A model generated the notes under the pieces. That model worked only from the letters and a program-made list of their open reading frames with translations. It searched no databases and was not told the DNA's origin. Shown one piece after another: positions 1-7,647 of a stretch of 64,000 bases of DNA (its first letter is position 1; each line of letters begins with the position of its first letter). The stretch comes from Bacillota bacterium (GTDB lineage: Bacteria; Bacillota; Clostridia; Oscillospirales; Feifaniaceae). Position numbers and translations under genes: made by a program. The DNA lies in NCBI GenBank assembly GCA_030705925.1, contig JAUZPM010000001.1, positions 1 to 64,000 on the forward strand. The letters run 5' to 3'.

Positions 1-598
<598 letters not shown>

Positions 599-854
599 AT
601 TTAAAATATTATTTAAATCGTTTGTGACTCATAACCGAATTTTGGCTTTGTCAATTTTCGGCTTTGTCCATTAAATTACTCTCGTTTGAGTATTTAGAAA
701 TTTTCAGGGTCCTAATTTTCTGAAAATCGTTGTTTAATTTTCAAGGTTCAATGCCGTTTCGATTTGTCTCGCTTTCGCTCTTTCAAGCTCTGCTCAACGC
801 TTCTCGGCTTCCGTCACTCTCTTGTTGTCCGCGCCTCGTTTGTGGCGCTCATCT
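599..854 (-). other. rRNA operon leader (no gene)
   Basis: This is the transcribed leader between the promoter-proximal -10 box and 16S. It holds no plausible coding sequence. On the minus strand it contains CCTTGAAAATTAAACAA (about 735-751), which resembles the CTTGAAAA-type leader/boxA-like element found upstream of 16S in many Firmicutes, then AT-rich sequence leading into 16S. Its partner for the RNase III processing stem would lie beyond the window. Confidence 0.6.
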
Positions 855-883
855 ATAATACCAAACCAACGCTCTCTTGTCAA
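855..883 (-). promoter_or_regulatory. rRNA promoter P4 (gene-proximal)
   Basis: Minus strand: -35 TTGACA (878-883), 17-nt spacer, -10 TATTAT (855-860). This is a near-consensus sigma-A promoter and the closest of four to the 16S gene. A/T-rich sequence immediately upstream of the -35 could act as an UP element. Confidence 0.85.
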
Positions 884-975
884 CACCTTTTTTAAACTTT
901 TTTCGAGTTTTTTTCGTCATTCAGGCGTTTTCTCGTCGGTCCCCGTTTTTCTCACTCTCGTGAGCCGGGATCTTT

Positions 976-1004
976 AGGATACCAAACTTTCTTCTCTTTG
1001 TCAA
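976..1004 (-). promoter_or_regulatory. rRNA promoter P3
   Basis: Minus strand: -35 TTGACA (999-1004), 17-nt spacer, -10 TATCCT (976-981). It lies exactly 121 bp upstream of P4 in the equivalent position of the next repeat unit. An A-rich tract (AAAAAAAG) abuts the -35 as a potential UP element. Confidence 0.8.
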
Positions 1005-1096
1005 CACTTTTTTTAAGCGTTTTCGCAGGTTTTTTATCCCTGCTCTTTTCCGTCTTTTCGTATCCTTTGGTTTGCCCCGTTTTCAGCGGGAATCTT

Positions 1097-1125
1097 AGAA
1101 TATCAGATTTTCTTCTCCATGTCAA
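1097..1125 (-). promoter_or_regulatory. rRNA promoter P2
   Basis: Minus strand: -35 TTGACA (1120-1125), 17-nt spacer, -10 TATTCT (1097-1102). It lies 121 bp upstream of P3, in the third repeat unit, again with an A-rich tract before the -35. Confidence 0.8.
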
Positions 1126-1215
1126 CTCTTTTTTTCGCTTTTTCGCAGGTTTTTTATCCCCGCTTCTTCCGTCTCTCTGTATCCTTCGTTTTCCCCCGTT
1201 TTTCGCGGGAATCAT

Positions 1216-1244
1216 AGATTATCAGATTTCTTCCCCTTTGTCAA
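1216..1244 (-). promoter_or_regulatory. rRNA promoter P1 (most distal)
   Basis: Minus strand: -35 TTGACA (1239-1244), 17-nt spacer, -10 TAATCT (1216-1221). It lies 119 bp upstream of P2 and only 9 bp beyond the stop codon of the LCP gene. Its upstream A-tract is therefore inside the last LCP codons. Confidence 0.8.
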
Positions 1245-1252
1245 CTCCTTTT

Positions 1253-2242
1253 TTAAGACTTTTTGCTGGTTGTTTCTTCCTTTGTGTTATGAGACCAGCC
1301 TTTCGGCCATTTTGCCCCTGTCATATCAGTATACTTTTTAGACGATGGCTCTCCTGTTCCCAAGAAATAATTCTGAAATACAGGATAGCTTTCATCAAGG
1401 TAAGGTAAAAAATATGATACATCGCCAACATATGTGCCTTCTCCCGGCATTTTATGTGTTTCCAAGTCATATTGCGACATATTGTTTATTTCATTTATAT
1501 TTTTTAACAGTATATTTAAAGTGATGTTAGTCTTACAGCTCTTTGACAGCTCCTGAAACAATTCAGGAGCCTTTAAAAGATAGCTTGCGTCTTTCTTTTG
1601 TTCAAACAATGCTTTTACAAAATCCTGCTGAACACGTGTACGCTGAACGTCTCCCTCAATATATCTGCGAAATCTTACGAGCTGCTCGGCTTTGTTGCCG
1701 TCTAAGACCTGCATCCCTGGCTGCAGGTCTATCTTAAGACCTTGAACCCTATCGGTATATTTCATTCTTTGAGGCACATTGAATTCTACACCGCCAAGAG
1801 TATCTATAATATTTCTGAATCCCTCAAAGTCCATCATTATATAATAATTAACCGGCGATCCCGTCAATTCTTTTACCGCCCCAATAAGGCCATCCAGCTT
1901 ATCATGTCTGTAAACAGAGTTAAGCTTTGTGAAATAGCTCTCTACCTTAACACGCGTATCGCGCATAAGGGATATGAGATGTATTTTATGCGTCTCACTG
2001 TCAACAGATGCAAGCATCATTACATCAGTAAGAGCTTTTCCCTTATCTGTTCCTATAATTAATATATTGAACTTAAGCGGCATTTTTTCTTCCTTGGGCT
2101 GGTCAAGCACTTCTTGCGGGGAATCTTTATTAATCTCGTGAAACATGGGATTTAAAACGCCAAAATATACTCCAGCGCCGGCCGCTGTTAAAGTCATGAA
2201 CAAAAGTACTACGACACGAATAACAACTTTTCTTTTCCCCAT
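1253..2242 (-). CDS. LytR-CpsA-Psr (LCP) family cell-wall glycopolymer ligase
   Basis: 329 aa. One N-terminal transmembrane segment (about residues 7-28) anchors an extracellular LCP domain (about 55-215). LCP enzymes move glycopolymers from lipid carriers to peptidoglycan. The family's charged residues are visible: D73 in GTDKGKALTD, R94-D95-R97 in SLMRDTRV, and the cluster R190, R192, R193, R201, R203 in VRFRRYIEGDVQRTR. The ATG follows a GAGGGGA ribosome site. It lies 47 nt behind the YdbC-like gene on the same strand. Its last codons (TTSKKS) fall inside the outermost copy of the rRNA promoter repeat and no terminator separates it from that array, so read-through into rRNA is possible. 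The polymer it transfers is unknown. Confidence 0.92.
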   Translation of the reverse strand: MGKRKVVIRVVVLLFMTLTAAGAGVYFGVLNPMFHEINKDSPQEVLDQPKEEKMPLKFNILIIGTDKGKALTDVMMLASVDSETHKIHLISLMRDTRVKVESYFTKLNSVYRHDKLDGLIGAVKELTGSPVNYYIMMDFEGFRNIIDTLGGVEFNVPQRMKYTDRVQGLKIDLQPGMQVLDGNKAEQLVRFRRYIEGDVQRTRVQQDFVKALFEQKKDASYLLKAPELFQELSKSCKTNITLNILLKNINEINNMSQYDLETHKMPGEGTYVGDVSYFLPYLDESYPVFQNYFLGTGEPSSKKYTDMTGAKWPKGWSHNTKEETTSKKS

Positions 2243-2289
2243 TCGGTTATACCAGTCCCCTCAGGAATTTGACTTTATACTAAGTACTG

Positions 2290-2508
2290 TTATAGGTCAA
2301 CCTTATCTAGTAAATCTTTTAAATTTTTTATCTCATCCAAAGTTAATGTTATGCCTTTGCCCATTTTGCTTTTATCGGGCGACCAATCTCTTATATCGTA
2401 TTTAGGTTCTCTGTCATTCCAGCTTACAAGATTGAGTTCCTTAGTCCAGCCAGCTTTTTCAGAAAGAACACCGATTTCCTTTACTACATCATACTTTAGT
2501 TCTGCCAT
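2290..2508 (-). CDS. YdbC/PC4-like ssDNA-binding protein
   Basis: 72 aa. It reads like the Firmicute YdbC family, a PC4-type fold that binds single-stranded nucleic acid; MAELKYDVV, WTKELNLVSWN, YDIRDW and MGKGITLTLDE are family hallmarks. The start at 2508 is chosen because AAGGAG sits about 8 nt upstream and a good promoter (2534-2562) lies between it and the next in-frame upstream ATG. It probably shares a transcript with the LCP gene. Its role in the cell is not clear. Confidence 0.88.
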   Translation of the reverse strand: MAELKYDVVKEIGVLSEKAGWTKELNLVSWNDREPKYDIRDWSPDKSKMGKGITLTLDEIKNLKDLLDKVDL

Positions 2509-2533
2509 TGTCAATTGCTCCTTTACTTGTTTA

Positions 2534-2562
2534 GTATTAACATTAATATTAAATAAATTCAA
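2534..2562 (-). promoter_or_regulatory. Putative promoter of ydbC-LCP
   Basis: Minus strand TTGAAT (2557-2562), 17-nt spacer, TAATAC (2534-2539). It would start transcription just upstream of the AAGGAG site of the 72-aa gene, which supports the shorter start chosen there. Confidence 0.5.
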
Positions 2563-2626
2563 AAAATTATATCACTTTTTCAATATTATATGGCATGATT
2601 TAGCTATTGGCAAGAGAAATATAACT

Positions 2627-2660
2627 AAAAAATCCCGTTCACCTTTTGGTGAACGGGATT
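2627..2660 (-). terminator. Terminator of the tRNA-Thr/tRNA-Tyr transcript
   Basis: A perfect 13-bp stem (2631-2643 with 2648-2660) and a 4-nt loop, followed on the minus strand by TTTTTT. It lies directly 3' of tRNA-Tyr. Confidence 0.9.
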
Positions 2661-2662
2661 AA

Positions 2663-2748
2663 TGGTGGGGGGAGGTGGATTCGGACCACCGAAGTCGTCA
2701 GACAACAGATTTACAGTCTGCCCCCTTTGGCCGCTCGGGAATCCCCCC
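2663..2748 (-). tRNA. tRNA-Tyr (anticodon GTA)
   Basis: 86 nt on the minus strand with encoded CCA. The acceptor GGGGGGA pairs with TCCCCCC. The anticodon loop reads CTGTAAA inside the CAGA/TCTG stem, giving GTA. The long variable arm (GTCTGACGACTTCGGT) is the class II feature expected of bacterial tRNA-Tyr, and the T arm contains GGTCCGAATCC. Confidence 0.95.
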
Positions 2749-2753
2749 GTATA

Positions 2754-2829
2754 TGGAGCTGGTGGACGGATTCGAACCCCCGACCTGCTGATTACAAATC
2801 AGCTGCTCTACCGGCTGAGCTACACCAGC
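2754..2829 (-). tRNA. tRNA-Thr (anticodon TGT)
   Basis: 76 nt on the minus strand with encoded CCA. The acceptor GCTGGTG pairs with CACCAGC. The anticodon stem GCTGA/TCAGC encloses loop TTTGTAA, giving TGT. The D arm (TAGCTCAGCCGGTAGAGCA) and T arm (GGGGGTTCGAATCC) are standard. It lies 5 nt upstream of tRNA-Tyr in the same transcript. Confidence 0.96.
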
Positions 2830-2854
2830 ACATTTCTTTCAAAGTGCGTATAAC

Positions 2855-2884
2855 AATATAACATAGTTTTTGACGTATTGTCAA
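2855..2884 (-). promoter_or_regulatory. tRNA operon promoter
   Basis: Minus strand TTGACA (2879-2884), 18-nt spacer, TATATT (2855-2860), about 26 nt upstream of tRNA-Thr. Confidence 0.7.
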
Positions 2885-2992
2885 GTATTATATCGAAAAA
2901 TATTTGCCAATATTCAGTAGACCAGCAAATAAGGATTTTTTGTATCCTCAATACTATACATCTTTAATTTACTATTATCAAGTTATAAATTG

Positions 2993-3001
2993 TGTTATAA
3001 T
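2993..3001 (+). promoter_or_regulatory. Extended -10 promoter for walJ
   Basis: TGT followed by TATAAT (2996-3001), an extended -10 element with no clear -35. It sits between a distant in-frame ATG (2904) and the walJ ribosome site, so transcription would begin after that ATG. This supports the CTG start at 3033. Confidence 0.4.
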
Positions 3002-3032
3002 TATTAAAAAATACTCAAAGGGAGCGATTAAA

Positions 3033-3821
3033 CTGAATTTTTGCACTTTATTCAGTGGAAGCAGCGGAAATTGCGTTTATATACAAGATGGAAATGTTCG
3101 TTTTCTTGTTGATGCGGGTAAAAATATGAAAGCTGTTGCGTCAGCACTTCAATCGCTCGATACAAGGCTTGAAGATATAAACGGTATTTTTATAACACAT
3201 GAGCACAGCGACCATATCAGCGCGCTTGGAGTAATCGCAAAACGTTATAACATGCCTATATTCGGGCGTCGCGCAACACTTGAAGCTGTGTGCGATAAAA
3301 TTAACGATATAATGCCTGACAGGCTGACAGTTCTTGATGGGGATGGCACATTCGATATTTTTGGGATTGGCGTTACTCCATTCAAAACTCCGCACGACAC
3401 CCCGGATAGCTCCGGTTATGTATTTACCGGGTCAAGCGAAAAAACTCTTGCGATAGCAACAGATTTGGGCGTTGCAACAGATGAGGTATTCCATCATCTC
3501 TGTAAAGCAGATTTTGCGATTGTGGAATCAAATCATGATATCGAAATGCTTAAAAACGGCCCTTATCCTTGGTACTTGAAAAACAGAGTTATTTCCGATC
3601 ATGGTCACCTTTCAAATGACGCCTGCGCAGATCTCGTATGCCGGCTCACTGAACATGGTGTTTTGCATTTTCTTTTGGCACACCTCAGCGCTAATAACAA
3701 TACGGAAAAGCTTGCTTTGAATACTACTTGCTGCAAGCTTTTAGAAAAAGGCATTAAACCTGGTGAAACCACCGTCAACCTGGCACCCCGAAGTAATATC
3801 AGCACTATTTTTGATTTTTAG
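3033..3821 (+). CDS. walJ: WalJ/YycJ-type metallo-beta-lactamase-fold hydrolase
   Basis: 262 aa. The family is an MBL-fold, probable 5'-3' exonuclease-like hydrolase linked to cell division and to the WalRK genes. The metal site THEHSDH is at residues 55-61 and the N-terminus LFSGSSGNC is typical. The open frame extends to an ATG at 2904, but homologs begin just before NFCTLFSGSSGNC. A CTG at 3033, 8 nt after AAAGGGAG and downstream of the promoter, is the best start and an uncommon codon. rlmH follows after 9 nt, as in many Firmicutes, yet the walRKHI genes are 20 kb away here rather than adjacent. Confidence 0.85.
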   Translation: MNFCTLFSGSSGNCVYIQDGNVRFLVDAGKNMKAVASALQSLDTRLEDINGIFITHEHSDHISALGVIAKRYNMPIFGRRATLEAVCDKINDIMPDRLTVLDGDGTFDIFGIGVTPFKTPHDTPDSSGYVFTGSSEKTLAIATDLGVATDEVFHHLCKADFAIVESNHDIEMLKNGPYPWYLKNRVISDHGHLSNDACADLVCRLTEHGVLHFLLAHLSANNNTEKLALNTTCCKLLEKGIKPGETTVNLAPRSNISTIFDF

Positions 3822-3830
3822 GAGTATTTT

Positions 3831-4316
3831 GTGATTTCAATTAAAATTATCGCAGTCGGCAAAATAAGAGATAAAAATATAACAGCTTGTATATCAGAAT
3901 ATGAAAAAAGGCTGTCAGGTTTTTGTGATTTTGAAATAATTGAAACAAATGAGCAGCGTTTCGGAACAGACAATGCATCGCAAGCGGAGATTGAATCGGC
4001 GCTTAATAAAGAAAGTGTAGACATATTAAAAAAGATACCGCCCCGAAGCCATGTGATAGCACTTTGTGTCGAAGGCCGCCAAACAGACAGTTTGGGGTTT
4101 TCAAAACTTATAACAGACTGCGCTTTGAATGGAATAAGCTGTATAGCTTTTATTATCGGAAGTTCATATGGGCTAGCAAATGCAGTTAAATCACGCGCTG
4201 ACATGAAACTATCCTTTTCGGCCATGACCTTTCCCCATGGTTTGATGCGTTTGATTTTATGCGAACAGATTTTTCGTGCTTTTAAAATATCCACTGGTGA
4301 AACATATCATAAGTGA
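3831..4316 (+). CDS. rlmH: 23S rRNA (pseudouridine1915-N3)-methyltransferase RlmH
   Basis: 161 aa, normal length for this SPOUT methyltransferase, which methylates pseudouridine 1915 in helix 69 of 23S rRNA using SAM. The knot region is recognisable as FIIGSSYGL followed by the conserved C-terminal block LSFSAMTFPHGLMRLILCEQIFRAF and a C-terminal YHK. The start is GTG with AGGAG overlapping the walJ stop, indicating translation coupled to walJ. Confidence 0.95.
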   Translation: MISIKIIAVGKIRDKNITACISEYEKRLSGFCDFEIIETNEQRFGTDNASQAEIESALNKESVDILKKIPPRSHVIALCVEGRQTDSLGFSKLITDCALNGISCIAFIIGSSYGLANAVKSRADMKLSFSAMTFPHGLMRLILCEQIFRAFKISTGETYHK

Positions 4317-4390
4317 TGTTTCCGCTTTTTAAATCAACCCAATGCAAGATCAAGCCCCACTTGAATATGTTAATTTATCAAGGAGCGTAA

Positions 4391-4852
4391 ATGGAAAATC
4401 AAAAAGTGCTTACGAAAAAACAAAATATTACCCAAGCGGTTAAGTTCACTCTATTTTCGGCGTCTGCTGGTATTATAGAAACAGTAAGTTTTGCGCTGTT
4501 AAGCGAACTCGGAAAACTGCCTTATTGGCCATGTTACCTAGTTGCTTTGATCCTTTCTGTATTATACAATTTTACACTGAACAGGCATTTTACATTTATG
4601 TCGGTTGCGAACATCCCGGTTGCAATGCTTAAAGTTGCGGGATTCTACCTAATGTTTACTCCATTATCGACATGGTGGGGCGATGCGCTCACCAATGCCG
4701 GCTGGAATAAATATATCGTTCTGTTTGGAACAATGGTAATCAATCTAATAACCGAATTTACTTTTTACAGATTTGTTGTTTACAAAGATTCCATGTACAC
4801 GAACAAACGTGCCAAAAAGCAAATGGAGAAAGAGCTTACAAAAAATCTTTAA
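4391..4852 (+). CDS. GtrA-like membrane protein
   Basis: 153 aa with four predicted membrane segments. It belongs to the GtrA/DPMS-flippase family, suggested by YNFTLNRHFTF between the second and third helices and a C-terminal FYRFVVYKD. Family members are thought to flip lipid-linked sugars for cell-surface glycosylation, but no glycosyltransferase is nearby, so the substrate is unknown. AAGGAG precedes the ATG. It is followed 21 nt later by another membrane protein on the same strand. Confidence 0.8.
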   Translation: MENQKVLTKKQNITQAVKFTLFSASAGIIETVSFALLSELGKLPYWPCYLVALILSVLYNFTLNRHFTFMSVANIPVAMLKVAGFYLMFTPLSTWWGDALTNAGWNKYIVLFGTMVINLITEFTFYRFVVYKDSMYTNKRAKKQMEKELTKNL

Positions 4853-4873
4853 GAGAATAAGGGGGAACGCAAT

Positions 4874-5302
4874 TTGAAATTACTTTACAGAACAATGTTG
4901 ATACTTCACGCATTTATCGGAATAGGTGGCATGGCCGGAGGTCTCGGTGCAATCACCAACCCTAATTTACCTATGGGCGTATCTACTGAACTACTGAAAA
5001 ATTCGCCGTTTTCAAATTATCTGATACCTGGAATCCTGCTTTTTTCAGTTATAGGAATAGGCAATGTCATCGCCTCAGTCGGCATCCTGTGTAAATTCAA
5101 ATGGCAGGGCTATCTAAGCAGCGTATTCAGTTGGGCGCTTGTTATATGGATAATAGTACAGTGTATTATGCTTAGAATGGTGGCTACCTTACATATCGTA
5201 TTCTTTTTTATTGGAGTAATCGAAGCTGCTCTTTCAGCAGTTATGTTATTTAAAGAGCGGCTATTCCCAACCAACATAATTCTTAAACTTCTAAAAAAGT
5301 AA
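4874..5302 (+). CDS. Hypothetical four-helix membrane protein
   Basis: 142 aa, not recognised. Four hydrophobic segments are visible: residues about 5-27 (rich in Gly and Met), 48-70, 76-95 and 100-122. The N-terminal YRTMLILHAFIGIGGMAGG and a lack of charged motifs suggest a small integral membrane protein. The start is TTG after GGGGGAACG; a downstream ATG (codon 8) has no better ribosome site. It ends in a bidirectional terminator. Confidence 0.7.
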   Translation: MKLLYRTMLILHAFIGIGGMAGGLGAITNPNLPMGVSTELLKNSPFSNYLIPGILLFSVIGIGNVIASVGILCKFKWQGYLSSVFSWALVIWIIVQCIMLRMVATLHIVFFFIGVIEAALSAVMLFKERLFPTNIILKLLKK

Positions 5303-5329
5303 AAGGTAAGCTCAAAGGCTTACCTTTTT
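5301..5329. terminator. Bidirectional terminator
   Basis: An 11-bp stem (5301-5311 with 5318-5328) with A-tract and T-tract on either side, placed between two convergent genes. The stop codon of the leftward DUF2752 gene overlaps its right edge. Confidence 0.85.
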
Positions 5330-5738
5330 AATTTATAATATGTTTTAACAACCTTATAACGGGGGCATTATAGTTCATATCCATTGGCATTTTATATGGA
5401 AACATAAAAATCATCCGAACAATGTAAACTGCTACAAACAATCCAACGCAAGAATATAAAATCGCTGTTTTTCCGCGAAACCTCCAGTCAGAAAGTGCTA
5501 GAACTATTGCAGCAGGCGCAAGCCAAAACAGCGGATGCCAGTAAAAAGCATTTAAAATATCACCATGAAATAATGAAATCCAAGCTCTGGTCATTCCACA
5601 GCCGGCACACGGGATACCAATTATGTCTTTTATCAGACAGCCTATATCAAAAGCCATAAACAATGCTATTGCACAAATCAAAATAAGGCATAATTTAATA
5701 ATTCTTCTCATTGTAACCGCCAATTTATTTATTAACAC
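5328..5738 (-). CDS. DUF2752 family membrane protein
   Basis: 136 aa. It carries the DUF2752 signature GIPCAGCGMTRAW (residues about 42-54) between hydrophobic helices, followed by HPLFWLAP. The function of the family is unknown; the paired cysteines are its most conserved feature. The start is uncertain: GTG at 5738 has a weak ribosome site, and ATG at 5711 (MRRIIKL) would give 127 aa. It is monocistronic, with a terminator at 5301-5329. Confidence 0.8.
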   Translation of the reverse strand: MLINKLAVTMRRIIKLCLILICAIALFMAFDIGCLIKDIIGIPCAGCGMTRAWISLFHGDILNAFYWHPLFWLAPAAIVLALSDWRFRGKTAILYSCVGLFVAVYIVRMIFMFPYKMPMDMNYNAPVIRLLKHIIN

Positions 5739-5758
5739 CTGTATATTTCAAGAATATA

Positions 5759-5798
5759 ATACATTGATTCTATATTAAAAGGGGACGAATCAATGTAT
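5759..5798 (+). promoter_or_regulatory. 12-bp perfect inverted repeat enclosing the RBS and start codon
   Basis: ATACATTGATTC (5759-5770) is repeated as GAATCAATGTAT (5787-5798). The 16-nt loop carries AAGGGG, the ribosome site, and the ATG of the next gene (5793-5795) lies inside the right arm. In RNA this would form a hairpin with the start codon in the stem; in DNA it is a palindrome that a dimeric repressor could bind. Confidence 0.6.
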
Positions 5799-6323
5799 AG
5801 ATATAAAGACTATCACCAGGAAGTAAATATCCCTATTGCGTTATACAAATCTCTTCAAGGAAAATATTTTGCAGGTCTAAGCCGAGAGGAATTCGGCGCA
5901 GGAAAGTTTGCATGGGCTGGTTTAGTAAACCCGATTGATTCCGGCATTCTTCTTTTTGCAAATGTTTTTACAGTCGGAAATGTTACAGAAATCCCCTTTT
6001 CATTTCAAGTTTGGCTCAATCCAAAAACATCTGGCGAACCAAAACTTACAGATATGCAAAGCGCCGCAAACACCGCAATAAAACCTATTCCAAAGCCTTA
6101 TGTGCAGTTTCTATACGCTGAAAATGTTGATGGCGCCCCATCAGAAGGAACATTGATCTTTGGGCGCCGCTGCCCACCGCAGACAACAATCGTATCTGAG
6201 GAGGACGGAAAATTCATTTGTCCTCCTGGCGGCAGTTTTGTGATAAACTGTCTGCCTCCCGAACCCAGCAATGAAAAAGTATTGGCTCGCATCGCATTCG
6301 GCTGGTGGGAGGAAAGAATCTGA
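5793..6323 (+). CDS. Conserved hypothetical protein, DUF6143-like
   Basis: 176 aa, soluble, no signal peptide. Features are INPIDSG-type repeats (LVNPIDSGILLFANVFTVGN), a Pro-rich centre and an aromatic C-terminus AFGWWEERI. From memory it resembles a Firmicute family of unknown function (DUF6143) with the same VNVFTV, PPGGSF and FGWWEE blocks; that match is not verified. The ATG at 5793 follows AAAAGGGG and lies within a perfect inverted repeat, so its expression may be controlled at the RNA or operator level. It converges on the sirtuin gene with only 6 nt between them. Confidence 0.72.
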   Translation: MYRYKDYHQEVNIPIALYKSLQGKYFAGLSREEFGAGKFAWAGLVNPIDSGILLFANVFTVGNVTEIPFSFQVWLNPKTSGEPKLTDMQSAANTAIKPIPKPYVQFLYAENVDGAPSEGTLIFGRRCPPQTTIVSEEDGKFICPPGGSFVINCLPPEPSNEKVLARIAFGWWEERI

Positions 6324-6329
6324 TATCCT

Positions 6330-7058
6330 TTAATCCAAAACAGCAGCTTTTAATATCTGAGCGATATCTCCATAAATACATAATTCGGCTTTATTGTCAT
6401 AAGGTGTCTGAGTTTTATTTATAAGTATAAGTTTGTTACCCTTATAATAAGAAATCAGCCCTGCCGCTGGATAAACAGAGAGAGATGTTCCTCCAACAAT
6501 AAAAACGTCTGCATTCGATATCATCTCTATAGAAGAATAAAATACGCTTTGGTCTAAGCTTTCCTCATACAATACAACTTCAGGTTTTACTATCCCTCCG
6601 CAACTATTGCATTTCGGTATTGCTTCAGAGCGAGTTATATAATCTAGATCAAAAAATTCATTGCATTTCATACATCTGTTTCTGTGTATTGACCCATGAA
6701 GCTCTAAAACATTTTTGCTGCCAGCCATTTGGTGCAGTCCGTCTATATTTTGCGTGATGACAGCTCTCAGCTTACCTGATTTTTCGAGTTTCGCTAGTGC
6801 GTTGTGGGCATTATTTGGCTTTGCATCCTTGTAAATCATTTTCCCTTTATAAAAGTCATAAAATTCTTCCGTATGCTTCATGAAAAATGTATGCGACAGT
6901 ATTTCTTCGGGTGAAAAATGTATATTTGACTTTTCATTATATAATCCGTTCGCGCTCCTGAAATCAGGTATATTACTTGCCGTCGAAACGCCTGCTCCGC
7001 CGAAAAATACTATATTATTTGATGACGCTATAAAATTCTTCAGTTTTTCTATATCCAT
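6330..7058 (-). CDS. cobB: NAD-dependent protein deacylase (sirtuin, CobB/SIR2 class)
   Basis: 242 aa. It removes acyl groups from lysines using NAD+. The NAD-binding GAGVSTASNIPDFR is at residues about 20-33, the catalytic TQNIDGLH block near 105-112, the active-site His in LELHGS, and four zinc cysteines as CMKC and CNSC. The frame opens with GTG at 7067, but ATG at 7058 is preferred because AAGGTG lies 6 nt upstream of it. A GNAT acetyltransferase is encoded just upstream on the same strand (43-nt gap), making an acetylase/deacetylase pair plausible but unproven. Confidence 0.93.
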   Translation of the reverse strand: MDIEKLKNFIASSNNIVFFGGAGVSTASNIPDFRSANGLYNEKSNIHFSPEEILSHTFFMKHTEEFYDFYKGKMIYKDAKPNNAHNALAKLEKSGKLRAVITQNIDGLHQMAGSKNVLELHGSIHRNRCMKCNEFFDLDYITRSEAIPKCNSCGGIVKPEVVLYEESLDQSVFYSSIEMISNADVFIVGGTSLSVYPAAGLISYYKGNKLILINKTQTPYDNKAELCIYGDIAQILKAAVLD

Positions 7059-7101
7059 ATAAATCACCTTCAGCTTAATTATAGGCTTATTGTCATAATA
7101 A

Positions 7102-7569
7102 TTAAAGCTTTAAACTCATAGGTGAATAAGAAGATATTGTAAATCCCAATTTTTCATAAACCTTTTTGCCCGAATCAGTCGCAAGCAAATTCAACTGTGA
7201 AATATTAAGCTTTTTCGCCTCATCTATTAATGCCCCGATGACCTTTGTCGCTATCCCCTGTCGTCTATATTCTGGATATGTAAAAACATTAAGCAAGGTT
7301 CCCGTTTTCCCATTAATAAAAGATGTATTCGCCGGTTTATCGACAATAACGAGATACGCCGAGGATATTATCATTTTGTCCTCTTCAGCAACAAAAGCGA
7401 TAAAATCCCCCATAGCAAGATGTTTAGGAAAGTATTCTTTAAGCTGATCCTTGATTTTTTCTTCTTTATCCTTTGAAATCAAGCCCGTATTTTCATCCGA
7501 TTTTATATAAGCAAGCCTTAACTTTATTAGATTATCAATATCACTTTCTGTTGCTTTTCTAATTATCAT
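7102..7569 (-). CDS. GNAT family N-acetyltransferase
   Basis: 155 aa. It has the GNAT fold order: an N-terminal IRKATESDIDNLIKLR, then the acetyl-CoA-binding motif A around VFTYPEYRRQGIATKVIGAL and the motif B region LLATDSGKKVYEKLGF. The acceptor substrate cannot be read from sequence. ATG at 7569 is chosen over TTG at 7575 because AAAGG lies 9 nt upstream. It precedes the sirtuin on the same strand. Confidence 0.88.
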   Translation of the reverse strand: MIIRKATESDIDNLIKLRLAYIKSDENTGLISKDKEEKIKDQLKEYFPKHLAMGDFIAFVAEEDKMIISSAYLVIVDKPANTSFINGKTGTLLNVFTYPEYRRQGIATKVIGALIDEAKKLNISQLNLLATDSGKKVYEKLGFTISSYSPMSLKL

Positions 7570-7647
7570 ATTCAACTGCCTTTACTATGCAAAATCAAAT
7601 CACTATAATTAATTATATTTATTTTTACAATTATTACAATATATGTT

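Larger units (their letters stand above)
855..1285 (-). repeat. Tandem ~120-bp degenerate direct repeats carrying rRNA promoters
   Basis: Three full units and part of a fourth repeat with a 121/121/119-bp period. Each unit reads (minus strand) AAAAACCTGCGAAAA, A-tract, TTGACA, a purine-rich spacer, a -10 box, then GATTCCCGC or similar. Units 2 and 3 are the most alike. The distal partial unit overlaps the end of the upstream gene: TTTTTGCTGGTTGTTT at 1260-1275 corresponds to TTTTCGCAGGTTTTTT in the units. The repeats are adjacent with no spacers, so they look like promoter duplications. Confidence 0.85.

Noticed and set aside
855-1285. Possible CRISPR array
   Set aside because: The units are ~120 bp, contiguous and diverged, with no constant repeat and unique spacers; promoter elements explain them.
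952-1408. Lys/Arg-rich (minus) and Phe/Leu-rich (plus) open frames over the promoter array
   Set aside because: Low-complexity products of the A/T-rich direct repeats; no ribosome site and no protein-like composition.
2904-3032. N-terminal extension of walJ from the ATG at 2904
   Set aside because: It has no ribosome site, no homology to the family and contains the probable promoter; the CTG at 3033 fits better.
3818-4294. 158-aa minus-strand frame opposite rlmH
   Set aside because: Complete overlap with a clear RlmH gene and no recognisable protein features.
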